Part shown: in pieces, positions 1-64,000 of the stretch | How positions within the stretch are numbered: the first letter of the stretch is position 1 | Layout of the letters: each line of letters begins with the position of its first letter | Source: Progne subis subis | Taxonomy: Eukaryota > Chordata > Aves > Passeriformes > Hirundinidae | Direction: 5' to 3' | Assembly: GCA_022316685.1 (NCBI GenBank) | Contig: JAKJHU010000158.1 | Coordinates: 737,949 to 801,948, forward strand | DNA: 64,000 nucleotides | Translations under genes and position numbers: made by a program | Notes under the pieces: generated by a model | Seen by the model: only the letters and a program-made list of their open reading frames with translations | Told to the model about the DNA's origin: nothing | Database searches by the model: none

Positions 1-165
1 TTTGCATCTTTGGTTTAATTAATGTCATAACTAACATATGCGTATAAAGGTGGCGATAAGACTATAACAGGAGTTTTACTGAGTTTTGTGGATTTTGTAG
101 AACATAAAAATACAGACAAACAGAAAGCAGGACTGTGGTGTTGAGATGTTTGTTTGCAATTGCAG
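1..165 (+). other. UBE4B: UBE4B intron, 3' end
   Basis: The window opens inside a UBE4B intron. It ends in the acceptor TTGCAATTGCAG just before the first visible exon. No other feature is seen. Confidence 0.8.
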
Positions 166-11824
<11,659 letters not shown>

Positions 11825-11988
11825 AATTCCCTTGCAGTGCACGCCACCATCAATGGGCAGAGCAGGGCGTGGGCTGTTCTGGCAGGAGTGGAGCAGATAC
11901 AGTTGGGAGCTGTTGATGGGGTTGGCACGCCCACGGCACTGACTTGCAGTAGTGACCAGGAGCATGTGGACAAGGAGAAAAGCATTCT

Positions 11989-11996
11989 TGTACATA
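11989..11996 (+). promoter_or_regulatory. Possible Pumilio site in UBE4B 3'UTR
   Basis: TGTACATA matches the PUF consensus UGUANAUA on the sense strand within the 3'UTR. It is a short motif and may occur by chance. Confidence 0.35.
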
Positions 11997-13031
11997 TATT
12001 TAAGTGATAACGATGGTCAATAACATGGAGGACAAGCTAGGAAGTTACTTATGTTACAAAACTGTCCTTCAATATGTCACATTTTGGAGTTTTTACAGCT
12101 GAATTATTTTAGCAAAGACGAATGGATCAGGGCAGCATCCCTTCAACCTTGTTTTTTACCGCCAGATATCCATTAATTTGATTGTGGTTAGAATCTTGGA
12201 CATTTTGCTGCTAAAGTAACTTTTTTCTCTTTCCCTTCCTTTCTTTCTGTTCCACCCATCAAACCTGCACTGCTGTCTTTTTCTTTTGTAATGCAAAAAA
12301 AATACAAACCCTCTGAAAATCAAAATCATTCCCCTGCCCTTAAAAGAACATATTTTGTGCGATAACTGTGCCTGCAACAAAGCGTTCATCTTGGGATCGT
12401 ATTTTTATATTACACATATTTGCCTGTTTGGTTTTTAATTGGTGTTAGACACAAGGATAACTTCAAAAAAGCGAAGATTCCACATATGAATTTTAATTTC
12501 CTTTCCTTGGAATGTCCCTTTCCTTTACGTTGATCAAGATGCTCTGGTACTTGTGAAAAGCCTTGAGATAGAAATATGTTAAAACAGCTGCCATGAATGA
12601 GATGCTTGGGAATACCAGGATTTCAGTGACTTTAAAAAAACAAAATACATTCTTTCAATGCTGCAGATCTATGCTGACAGTTCTGAGCCATTGGAGCTTG
12701 ACCGCAGAGAGCAGATACTTTTATCCTTGGAGGCTGCAGTTTGGGGCAGGGGTCATTTTTTATGTTGCGTACCAATTTGTATCCATGGCTTGGCCTTACC
12801 AAAGCAGAAAGGGTGCAGGAAATGTAGAATTACGTTTTTAAAAAAAAAATAGAAAAAATATTCACAAACATTTTTATATTACTGCCCCCTGCATATGATA
12901 CTTGAATTTCCTTTTTAAAAAGGATTTGAAACCACAGTGTTTTAAAATTAAGTTGGGAAAAAAAAGGTTGTTTTTCTTTTATTTGTTTTTTTGCCATGTC
13001 TTCTGTTCAATTCCTGACTCTCTTGAACTAC

Positions 13032-13037
13032 AATAAA
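13032..13037 (+). terminator. UBE4B: UBE4B poly(A) signal AATAAA
   Basis: A canonical AATAAA is followed within 25-50 nt by GT/T-rich sequence (tgtttccttggtc), as expected for a cleavage-site downstream element. It is the last strong signal before the intergenic region. Confidence 0.75.
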
Positions 13038-13056
13038 TGATACACACTCACACAGA

Positions 13057-16000
13057 ATGTTTCCTTGGTCTTTCTTGTAAGAGTGTCAGTGAAAATATAA
13101 AATTTACAAATTACAGAGTGTCTTTGTTCAGGTTTTCTGATAGTGATTTAGGATCTGGAGATAATTTTCCATATAATTTGCTAAGTTTCTGTGCACACGG
13201 ATATCAGTAATACTTCAGACTGAAGAATGTTCCCAAGCAGGTGCCACTGAGCACCTATTCATAGCTCCGTGACAGCTGGTGACAGCTCCAGGGGGAATGC
13301 TGGTGAGGGTGTCTGGAATCCAGCGTTGACCTTTTGGGTGTGCAAATAACTTTAAATTATAAAATGAGAAGGTACTGTTATACTGGCTGGTTTTTTTGTT
13401 TATTTGTGGGCTTTTTTAGTGGTGCTTCCTCTTACAGCATGAATGTATATTTCTTTTCTCCAAGGATGGGAGAAGATTCCAAAGCTTCTGTCTGCAATGT
13501 CTGCTGCAAAGGAGAAGCTTGTTTATTGACTGGTTTTATAGTTATAACCTTCACTGCTTCCACACATTCAAATCCCCCTCTTCTTTCCTCTTCAGTAAAT
13601 CACAGATCAAAGCTGCTCGGCTTTTACCTGCAGGCTGCAAGTCACACACCCCAGCCCAGCATAGATTCTGACGTGTTACAGCTTGTGCTGAGCTGTGTGT
13701 TTTCTTCAGTGAAGAACTAATTTCTTTCTATATAAAGAAAAACTCTCACATGTTCAGCTGTCCCCTCATTATTGAGGATTGCTGCATGAAATCTATAGGA
13801 ACATCCCAGAGTTTTAAAGTCTTCTTTTTGATGAAAGACAACTCTTCAGTAGTGAATGTGTTTTTACTGGAGGATGATTAAACTATGGCTTAACAAAATG
13901 TTTTTTTTCTGCAAGTCAGTATCATGTATTGCTTCTACTGACAGACTATAAAATGATTATAAAATGAAAATACTATAGTTTTGGGTTTTGCCAGGAGGAA
14001 ATAGAAATATTTATGTTTGGTGTAGGATGTTTTAATCAACACAATGGCCTTCAGAATCTGAATTTATATTTATTCTGCCATTGTATGAGGCTCTGACCTG
14101 AGGAATATAAATAGCAAACTGCATTACTGAAATGTTTTGTCTAATTATGGCATACATCTTTCATTTGAAAACGTATCAATGCAGATATTGCACAAGACAC
14201 AAAGGCTTGACATAAGTGGCCAAAACAATTTTATCTGGGCAACGAGTATCAAATATTTCAAAGGTGTGAGCTCAGACAAGTGTTCTCCCAAATTCTGCAT
14301 TCGTGAGCAGAATAATGAAGTATATTTTAATACAAGCCCCTGAAGTGCCGTTCTGTTGTGTCTGAGCACAAAAGTGAATCAAACCCGTCTTGCAGTGGAT
14401 AGTGGACATCTGAGTGACTGAAAAGCAAAGCTGCATTAAAAATCAGATCTCCCACAGCAGTCTATCAGTTGTGTGACAATTCTTGTTTTAGTTAATTAAA
14501 TGCTACCTGCAGGTTTTGGTGATTTCCCTTCCCCTCATTAATGTGTCATCTATCTTTTTCACTACAACTTTAACCTCTCTGCAATACAGAGACTTTATAT
14601 TAGAGATCACAGAAACTATCAGTGGAGGGATTTACGTTTGACACGTCCATGTGTGCAGAATGTAAATGTCTCTGAGCTGGGAATGCTTTACCCAGCAATG
14701 GCTAAGTCACACCGCCGTTACAAAGTGAGCTTTCCTTGAAATTTATTGTGCATCACTGCTCTCTCCTTGTCCTCCAGCTCTACACTAGAGCCTAGAGAAA
14801 TTCCCGGGGCAAGCGCTGATGTTGTAGCACTACAATTCAGGACAATTGATTGTATTGTATCACAGTTTATACTTAGTAATGGCCCAATTTACATCTCTGT
14901 CAGCTCTTCCCTGCTGGCAGCAAGGACAGCTTGTTAATAGCAGGATGGCAGTGCTGCTGTCAGTCCCAGCCTCGCTCCAGCAGCCCCCAGGAGCGTTGCA
15001 GCAGTGTCACTGCCCTTCTCCCTGGGCTTACACCTGCCCTCTGCCCTGCATTCAAACAGCCTGCCCGGCTCTGGGGTGTATCTTCAAGATGGGCATGACC
15101 AATTTCCTCTGCACTAATAAATGCAAGAAATTCCTACGTTCATTACCTTGCTGTTTTCCATCACGTAACTCATTCTCTGCCTGTTTCTAGCAGAGTTTTC
15201 AGGACTCTGTGACCAAGGGCAGAATTAACGTGCGGGAGCTGTTTTGTGTGAGCACTCCCCAAACTTGGGCATTAGGCTGATGCAGGAACTGCTGTTCCTA
15301 GGAGACACTACACAAACTTTGCTGAAGTAAAATTAATCACAGTGTCTATTGCCATGGAGGGTTACAGCATGCATCCAGTATCTGGGCAGTTTGCAGGAGA
15401 TTTTGAAACTGGTTTGAGTTCTTTTGAGGTGTTCTTGCCCTTTTCAGATAATAGCTAACCTAATTCTCCATAGAACTAGGTAGAAGTTGGCACAGTTACA
15501 CCCTAAAACCACCGTTAAATAATCTGTCCCATCAATAGGAAGTATTCAAAGTTCAAATAATGGTATTTTCTAGGACATAGGAAAGCCACCTATTTTTGAT
15601 TTGTTTCTGTGGCAATATTTCCCTAAGCCTCCTGTTCAGCCATGTATGGTTGGGCTTCTGCATTTGTTGCCACAACTGCAGATGAGACTGGCAAGGGGAA
15701 ATAGTCACTTTTCACCAAACAAAATAAAAAAAATTCTGCCAGAACTCTGAACCTTAAGGCGAACAGAAAGGACACGGCAGAGACTAACATAGCTAACAGC
15801 CAGGAGGCTGTGAACAGAATAAACCTTGTTCTGAAACTAGAAGTCTCAGGTCCTGAATGTTCTCAACATCCTTAATCCAATTTGTCTGTGATGGTGTACA
15901 AAATATATGTAATTAAAGCATTTCGTGTAACATGATTTTCTTGAAAGTGCTTATAAGCTTAAACATGAACCAGTTTCTAACAGCAGAAATTACCAAATTA

Positions 16001-16300
16001 CTAATGACAAGGAGGATTTAAGACTAAATTATTGCCACAAAAATGAAATTTTACTAGGACGATATGTATGAAACTATTGAAAGTATGATAGTTAATACAG
16101 CATCATTGACTAAATTTAATCATTTGCCTAAAAATACATTATGAGGTCTAAAAAAAATGACTCGGGCTGCTCAAGAAACGTGTTAAAGAAAAGGAGGAAG
16201 GATTACTAATCCCTTCCCTCTGAGCTACCGCCCTTAGGCCTAGTTTAGGATCTAAATCCCACTGAATCACACCAAGTCGGGAGCTAGGGAATTCGCTACC
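13057..16300. other. UBE4B-KIF1B intergenic region
   Basis: About 3.2 kb of AT-rich DNA contains only short chance reading frames. No RNA gene, transposon or conserved exon is recognised. It separates the UBE4B poly(A) site from the KIF1B CpG island. Confidence 0.6.
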
Positions 16301-16380
16301 TCAAACACCGCGTTTCCACAGCGGGAGCACACCTGCCCCGGGCCCTGGGGCCAGGGCCGCCCAGCAGCCGCGCACGAGAC

Positions 16381-16588
16381 GGTGTCGCAGCTGGTTTTAG
16401 CCGAGTGAGTGCCGTCTGCCCGCACATGAGGCGGTGTCGCAGCTGGTTTTAGCCGAGTGAGTGCCGTCTGCCCGCACATGAGGCGGTGTCGCAGCTGGTT
16501 TTAGCCGAGTGAGTGCCGTCTGCCCGCACATGAGGCGGTGTCGCAGCTGGTTTTAGCCGAGTGAGTGCCGTCTGCCCGCACATGAGGC
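16381..16588 (+). repeat. 52-bp minisatellite, four perfect copies
   Basis: Four identical tandem copies of a 52-bp unit begin with GGTGTCGCAGCTGG and run head to tail. A decayed partial copy lies just upstream (cgcacgagac). Each unit holds a CAGCTG E-box and several CpGs. Because 52 is not a multiple of 3, reading frames across it change in each copy and it is not coding. It forms the upstream edge of the KIF1B CpG island. Confidence 0.95.
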
Positions 16589-16589
16589 G

Positions 16590-16950
16590 GCGGCCGCGCC
16601 CAGCTCGCCTCACGGCTCGGGGAGCGCGGGCAGCCGCGGCGCGCACGGACACAGCGCGGCGGGCGGTGCTGCGGTCGCCGCTCTCGATAGGCTCCGGGGG
16701 CGCACACGTGATTTACACCGCGGGTTCTGATTGGTCGGAGCTGGCGAGGGGCCGCCTCCCCGCTCCCCCGCGGCGCGGCGGAGGGCTCGGTTCGGAGGGT
16801 GGTGCCACTGAAGCCGGGCACCGCTAGGCGGCGCTAGCGGCTCAGCGGGCCGTGATTGACAGGGCGGGGGCGGGCGCACGCGGGCTTCGCCGCTTGCCAT
16901 TGGCGGGCCGTGCCCAGGGGGCGGGACGGGCGAGTCGCTCGCGCTCCGTC
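16590..16950 (+). promoter_or_regulatory. KIF1B: KIF1B CpG-island promoter
   Basis: GC-rich, CpG-dense DNA precedes the non-coding first exon. It contains a CACGTG E-box at 16705-16710, inverted CCAAT boxes (ATTGG) at 16730-16734 and 16899-16903, and GC boxes at 16861-16877 and about 16916-16925. There is no TATA box, as is usual for a CpG-island promoter. The exact start site is not determined. Confidence 0.7.
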
Positions 16951-17154
16951 AGTGCGGGAGCGGCGCTGGAGCGAGCGCGGCGCCCGTTCCTCCCGGCGCG
17001 GCCTCGCTCTCCTCCCTCCCCTTTCTCCCCTCCCTCCGTTCTCGGCAGCGGGGGGTTCTCCCGGCCTCGGCGGAGGCGGCGATGGCCGAGTTTTTCTCGC
17101 TGCGCTGCCCTGCCGGCTGCTGATCCCGCACGGCCCGCGTCCCGCGGAAACCAG
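16950..17154 (+). other. KIF1B: KIF1B non-coding exon 1 (5'UTR)
   Basis: The 3' boundary is the donor AACCAG|gtgaga at 17155, the best donor in the island; it would splice to the ATG exon at 22101. The 5' boundary is an estimate based on the CCAAT and GC boxes. It contains one upstream ATG at 17082. Confidence 0.55.
17082..17123 (+). CDS. Upstream ORF in KIF1B 5'UTR, 13 codons
   Basis: The ATG has G at -3 and G at +4, a strong start context. It reads MAEFFSLRCPAGC and ends at TGA inside exon 1. It is the only ATG between the estimated start site and the main ATG, so it could reduce KIF1B translation. Its use is inferred, not shown. Confidence 0.4.
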   Translation: MAEFFSLRCPAGC

Positions 17155-17310
17155 GTGAGAGGGCTGCGCTGAGGGGCCTCTGCGCTGGCAGCGACAGCCG
17201 GAGCGGGGCGGGGGTGGGTGGGTGATGCCGTAATGCGGAGGGGGAGGCGGCGATGCTGCCGTGCGCATCTCTGGGGCCCCGCGGAGGGCTGATGCCGGGA
17301 GCGAGGGGGG

Positions 17311-17338
17311 GATGGACGGACGGACGGATGGATGGATG
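17311..17338 (+). repeat. GGAC/GGAT tetranucleotide repeat
   Basis: A short tract of GGAC and then GGAT units lies just inside KIF1B intron 1, within the CpG island. Confidence 0.75.
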
Positions 17339-19749
17339 CATAGCACTGGGTACCCTGGAGCTGTCAGGGCAGCGGCGCAAGGGCGTGGGGCCCCGCTCGG
17401 CCTTGCCATCTGCCCGATGCCATCTCCTTGTCCCCCGGGACGCTTCCTTCCCTCCCCTCGCTTCCTTTTCTTCCTTCCCTTCCTCTGCTTCCTTCCTTTT
17501 TCCCCGGGCGGCCGCTCCCCGGCTTTTCCATCGGTGAGATGCCGCCCGCCGTGCCGCGTTCGGCCGCCCTTGTTCCCCGGTGCGGCTCGGCTGTGGCGGG
17601 GGCGGCGGCCGCTGGTTCGGGAGGGGCCCGGGCCGTGGGGCGGTGCGGCAGAGGGGCTCCGGGCGGGCTGTGCCCGGTGCGGGCCCGGGCAGCCATGTTG
17701 GGAAGATGAGCCGGCAATCCCGGAGCCCGGGCGGGGGGCGGCGGGGCCGGGCCTGGCGCTCCGGGGCATCGCCGGAACCGGGGCAGCGCCTGCGCTGGAG
17801 AATTCGCCAGAAGCAGATGATGAATTTATGTCTGCTTTCCGGAATGTAAATGCGTTCATACCAAATCCTGAATTCTAAAGGATATTTCTCTTCGCTTCCA
17901 GCTCCTTCTTAGCTCAGTTCTTTTTGCTGTTGCACAATCCAGTGTTGGTAAATAGCCATGTGTGCATGTGATCAGGTTTCGGTGCCTCGCCAAGTTCTGC
18001 AGCGCTGTTCGATCTGGCATCTCCACCTGGTCCAGATATAGCAGAGCGTGTGTGTGAGTTCAGCTGAGAGATCACACTGCCCGAGCTTCATGCGGCACCT
18101 AAAATGGGCTCTGCTAGGGGCCCCTTGTTCAGAAACGCCTGCTGCCCCAAACAGCTGTTTTGCCAACTTCCCGTGTACTGACTGATCTCTGCCCTGGTTT
18201 TATTTCTTTAGAGCTCTTGCACTGATTAAGTTAAAAGTCTGTTTTGTTTTGTTTCAAGGATAGTGCATTCTGTGATATGCAGATATGACATAGCTATTTG
18301 GTATATGACTGATTATCTTAAGTAAAAGTGATTTTTCTTTATTTGTGACATGTGGTGAGTTGGGGTGCTTTTTTTTTTTTTGAGTGTAGAGATAAGATTT
18401 TGAACATTGTTTTGTAACCACTTTGAGCTTGTTGCAGACTTCTCTGCATGTATAAATACTAATTTGAATTTAAATCCCTGCTGTGCTTGTAACTTTACTT
18501 AAATAAATAACAATGAGTTTATATTTTGACATTGCATAAAAACTGGTTTGCCAAAACTTTTGAATACATCCAAGTATTCAAGTCTTAATGTTTTTTCAAA
18601 TATTTTTGTGAAAGCCCAGATCTAGTTGAGCCTTTGAAGGGTGATTCATCAACACAATTGGGTTTGTCAGCTTGAATACCAGTAAACAGATAAGATATTT
18701 AGATGATTTTTTTAATAGACACTCTTTAATATAAAAATCTCACTGTGTGACTTAGAGGGTGGGTATCTTTGGTTTCAAATAGGTGTAAAACTAGAATGTA
18801 GGATTTGCTTTTTTTGCTGATGAAACTCACTATAAACAATTTGAATGTCATCTACCACCTGTTTTGGAGCCAGTGGTAGATCACCTCAGACACACACGCA
18901 GTTCCCTTCTTGTGTCCTGACTGGATTCTTGCAGACTGAACATTAAAAGAGACACCGCTAGTAGACTACTTCCAAGACATTAGGGAGATGATTCATTCTA
19001 GCAGGGATGGCAGCCTTCTAAGCCTATAATGAACATTAAAAAAAAGTTGTCTTTTATGAATATTGTTCTTCTAAATCTGTACCACAGACTGCATTGCATA
19101 TTTTGGTTTTCTCTTTTTCAAGTTATGTTTCCACTCTGTAGTCAGCATTTTATAGTAGGAAGTGGAACCCTGAAGAACCAGTTGCAGTTCATTATCTGTG
19201 ATGCTGTGTAACTTGGGGTTCATTTTGCTTTATTTTACCATTCTGTGTGATGAGGGCAATGCTGCCTTTATGAATTGTTACAACCAGTTAAGGTAAGTGG
19301 AAAGAGCTCTCAAAAGCCCAGCAGCTTAAATGTATGGAAAGGCTGGCAAATTATGTTGGTTTTGTTTAATTTTCTTATTAATGAGAATTAAATCTTGCGT
19401 AGTGAATTGATATTCAAGACATCTGAAATCCATGTGCAAATATGAGTAGGTGTTTTGCTTACTTGAGCTATGAAAAATAGCAGAGCTGAGAATAAAAGAG
19501 ATTTAAAATTATACCATATTTAATTTTCCATCAACAAAAGTTAGGGCTGAGAAAAATTGGTAGCTGCAGAAGTCCAGCAGTTACATTTTCATGTTGCAGG
19601 TGATTTTGTGATCTCTTCTTTGAGAGTCTATTCACAGTTGTGTTTCAAGCAAGTCTGTCATTTAGCTAGTGCATATGGAGGTGTGCATCTCTGGAGGTGT
19701 GATTTCATGCTTTCTTATTGTAAACATGATGTTTAGAGGTACTTGAGAA

Positions 19750-19785
19750 CATATATATATATAATTTTTTTTTTTTTTTTTTTTT
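19750..19785 (+). repeat. AT dinucleotide repeat followed by poly-T
   Basis: A short (AT)n run passes directly into about 22 T residues. Confidence 0.8.
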
Positions 19786-20914
19786 AAGTAGATGACTCTT
19801 TCATCCCAGTCTCTCTTTGCCAGCTTCTCAGATAGAGCTGCAGAAATTAATGCAGTGTTCTGAGAAGTGTTTTTTTGAAAACATCAGAAAAAAAATTCTT
19901 TGAGGGACTCCACTGTAAGAAGGGAAAACAAACCCCTATATTTCATAAACAATATCATAAGAACAGGTTGGACAAAGTAACTTGTGTCACTGTCAACTTT
20001 ACAAAAATGGACATTTTGCACCTGACAGATTATTAAATAGTATTTCATAAACAGGAGGCTGCGTGGCCACGTACAGTGACACTGTGAGCGGTTTCTAACA
20101 GCAATATTCAGGGTCAGTTGTATAATGGTTGTGGGTTTTGTTGGAATTAGTCTTGTCACTTGGCTGTGGTGTGAGGGCTCAGGTACTTGTGCAACTACTG
20201 TTAGGGAGGGAGAGCCAAAACCCACAGGGTGGATTCTGGGGGAAGAAGTTTGTAATGAAGCTGTGTGTTTGGTACTTTATTCCACACAAAAGTAGGCGCC
20301 TCTGAACAAGAGTGAGTGAAGCAGTCTGTAGAACAACCCAGAGCATCATGTGAATTCATTCCCAGTACTTTTCTGCTCTATTCTATGTTCAAGATTTTAG
20401 TGCAGCTTCTTAAAATTCCATACTAACACCGAGCTGGTGGTGTGGCTGTGTCATTAATCATTGCTCAACCAGTTTGCTGTACCAGTGACATTGAGATTCA
20501 GTTGGCTTGCTCCTAAAGACATTCTTCTAGTCTGATGAGACACTTCGGGTACCTGGGAAAATAAGAAATGCTTTAAATTGCTTCTACTTGGGGGAGTAAT
20601 TTAATTTCTGCCTTCACCATGTGATGGCATTAATGAAGTATTGCAGTTTTATTAAAGACTTCTTGTACTGTGGGAAAATGTGTCATAACTTGAATTAAGC
20701 ATGTATAAGTACTTTTACCAAGTGTGGAACTTACTTTAGAGCTGAAATACTTCTGTGTTAGACCTGCTAGTAAGTTCTGTACTTTTGTGATCACAACCCT
20801 GAAATGAGCATTTCACTAGATATGTGGTGTATTGATAACGAGAAAAGATGTCAGGATTTCTGGGTGCACGGTTGAGCAGAGTTGAGTTCTGCCCAGGGTA
20901 AGTCAGGTTCCAGA

Positions 20915-21080
20915 TAAAAATGCCTATGTTGAGTCAGACCAAGGATTAATCCAGCTCTGAATCCTCTCTTTAGCAGTGGCCATAGCAGATATTTAGCATA
21001 TGAGGATAAATCAAACATAAATAATGTTTTCTCACTATAGTCATCCAGGTTCTGTGTGTCTGTGCCAAGGAAGTGTTCCT
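20915..21080 (+). repeat. Possible old interspersed repeat remnant
   Basis: The stretch with gagtcagaccaagg, then aatcctctct and cagtggccat, resembles by memory an interspersed repeat common in turtles and crocodilians. The family name was not recalled and the match is diverged. Confidence 0.3.
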
Positions 21081-22100
21081 AGCCAAGGGTAGGAGCTTTT
21101 TAGCAGGACTTACTCTTTGAATCTTACTGCTTTTCGAGGCTGTTAAACTTCAGTACCGATAGTGTCCTGTGGCAGTGAGTTAAACTTCTCAGTTGTGGAC
21201 CAGCTGAATACCTTTCTTTTAATGGAAAAGGCTGGTTGACACCAATACAGACAAACTGATCTTCTGTAACCCTGCATTCCAACACTGTCTCAGGCGTGCC
21301 TTGAAGTTTGGATAGTGGGTGTCAGGGATCGTTTCCTGCAATGAAAGTGCTCCATCATTTAGATATGGTAGGATTTGAACAAGCATTTTGATAATGGAGA
21401 TGAATTTAATGGTGGACATTTGTCTGAACATAGTAATATTTACCCTGAAGGCAATAATTCTTGATTCCTCTTCTTCCTTATAGTGTGTCCTTTAATCAGT
21501 AGATAGACAAGTAGTTGATGAGTTGTTATTTCCTTTGAGAAGAGGACTTTCCCAGGACTGAAAGGGGTTCTTTAAGGGTACACCCTTTTCTCTGGAGTCA
21601 CATGTATAGAAAGTCAGTGTGGTGTGGCCCATGACACTTGAGTTAGTTTTAATATTATTGCTAAAGCACTGTGGCAGCAAGGATCGGCAGGGCAGGAACC
21701 TGGGTATAGGGTATATGGTCATTGCCTCATGATGAAATTTAAGTAGCTGTGTCTTTACTGCTAAAATTATCTTTGTTAGGTTAAGCCTAACACATGTTGT
21801 AACCAGATATTTATTTTGGTATTGGCATCCTCACTTTCTGGAAGAAAACCAAATAGTGAAAACAAATATTTGTACATTTCAAAAAACTGCTTCAGGTGAC
21901 AAACTTTTGACTAGGGAGACAGTGAACAGATGCTGATAAGTGTATTTCCAGTTCTGGCTTTGAAGTGACACCTTTTCGGGGAAGGGAGCGTGATCTGCAA
22001 AGCAGAAATTGCATTTATGGAGTAACTTGGAACCTTCCTAGTTTTATCAGCATCTTGTATACAGTAGCTGTAAATAATTGAATGATGTTTTTCTCCTTAG

Positions 22101-22176
22101 AAAACACCAACAAGAAGGATAACTTGAAAGGCTCTTGATCACTTCCAATTCCTTGACTGTACTACAAGCAGCCAGG
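22101..22176 (+). other. KIF1B: KIF1B 5'UTR part of exon 2
   Basis: It follows the acceptor tctccttag and contains no ATG before the main start at 22177. Confidence 0.8.
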
Positions 22177-63344
<41,168 letters not shown>

Positions 63345-64000
63345 GTGAGTTTGAAACTAAAAATAATTTGGATATAGCCAAGTCTAAAGGAACAGCTGCT
63401 GTATCATCTCTTGTAATAGATACAAACTTGCTATGTAAAGCTGCAAAACACTCGTAAGTTCTTGATCTGTAATCCTCTTAGCATCAAGATTCTAAGTACC
63501 CATTTACGGAATACATTCCACATGAATGGTAGACCTACATCTTCAAATACAACCGATGCACAAAGTAGATTAGTTTTACCCCAAGCTTTGATTTGGAATC
63601 AGAGAGATTGAAGGAATCTCTCTCCTCCCGACAGTAACAGAGCACAGATGTCTTAAAACAAAAGAACACCGTTGCCTTTGTTCCCTTGTTTTGGTTTTGA
63701 AGTTTCTCTTTCCTCCTTGCTAGGAATTCTTAGAATGCTGTGACATGTATGTATAACTCCATTTCTGGACAGCAGATAATTTATTATTCCCATTATACTT
63801 ACTCTCATTCCACTCATTCAGCATTTGGCTTTAATAGTTGTCAAATAACTTAAAATAATAGGAGCAGAAATTATTTTTTTTCCTCTGTTCCAAATCTCAT
63901 TTACATGATCATTAATCTCCACTGCTAATGTTGAGGAAGCTTGAGTCCAGTTTCTCCATGACAAATAATGAAAATGTGGGATTTGTGTTTTCTGTTCTTC
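63345..64000 (+). other. KIF1B: KIF1B-beta intron, 5' part
   Basis: The window closes inside this intron; nothing else is recognised. Confidence 0.7.

Larger units (their letters stand above)
11825..13056 (+). other. UBE4B: UBE4B 3'UTR
   Basis: About 1.2 kb of AT-rich sequence runs from the stop codon to just past the poly(A) signal at 13032. No coding potential is seen. The end is estimated as 10-25 nt past AATAAA. Confidence 0.75.
17155..22100 (+). other. KIF1B: KIF1B intron 1
   Basis: About 4.9 kb lies between the non-coding exon and the ATG exon. The first 700 bases are CpG-island; the rest is AT-rich. Apart from simple repeats and one likely repeat remnant near 20915 nothing is recognised. 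Confidence 0.6.

Noticed and set aside
16267..16821. Minus-strand frames over the 52-bp repeat, with repeated peptide segments
   Set aside because: The repetition comes from the tandem DNA unit; 52 is not divisible by 3 and there is no sign of a coding gene.
16834..17859. Minus-strand open frame of 341 codons in the CpG island
   Set aside because: Its Arg/Pro/Gly-rich content is what GC-rich DNA gives by chance. It covers the KIF1B promoter and exon 1 antisense and shows no domain or splice structure.

Overview
The window is vertebrate nuclear DNA, most likely from a bird. It carries two conserved genes in tandem on the + strand: the 3' half of UBE4B and the 5' third of KIF1B. All exons were placed by reading the protein from memory of the human orthologues and checking GT-AG boundaries and codon phase. 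Bird is inferred from small introns, few interspersed repeats, high GC in the promoter and in the KIF1B alpha exon, and the UBE4B-KIF1B pairing. That pairing is human 1p36 and, to my knowledge, chicken microchromosome 21. The species itself cannot be read from the sequence.

Layout. 1-13056: UBE4B, 14 coding exons giving about the last 664 residues (Ufd2 core plus C-terminal U-box), stop at 11822-11824, 3'UTR and poly(A) signal. 13057-16300: intergenic, no gene seen. 16300-17830: CpG island with a 52-bp minisatellite, CCAAT and GC boxes, and KIF1B non-coding exon 1 containing a short uORF. 17155-22100 and 22283-35630: KIF1B introns 1 and 2. 22177-51408: exons for the kinesin-3 motor, neck, first coiled coils and FHA domain, including an 18-nt microexon and a pair of similar 63-nt cassette exons. 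55472-56945: alternative 3'-terminal exon giving the KIF1B-alpha tail, followed by a GC-rich minisatellite and a long 3'UTR to about 60845. 63248-63344: first exon specific to the KIF1B-beta tail. The rest of beta lies beyond the window.

Function. UBE4B is a U-box E3/E4 ubiquitin ligase. KIF1B is a plus-end microtubule motor whose choice of 3' end selects the cargo tail: alpha is linked to mitochondria, beta to synaptic-vesicle precursors. The two genes are neighbours but I see no functional link between them.

Caveat. At least 14 short indels break the reading frame inside otherwise strongly conserved exons of both genes. They look like assembly errors rather than gene decay, and they explain why simple ORF calls miss several exons. 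I found no new multi-gene system. The most interesting signals are the duplicated KIF1B cassette exons, the hairpin-forming minisatellite just after the alpha stop codon, and the 52-bp repeat beside the promoter.
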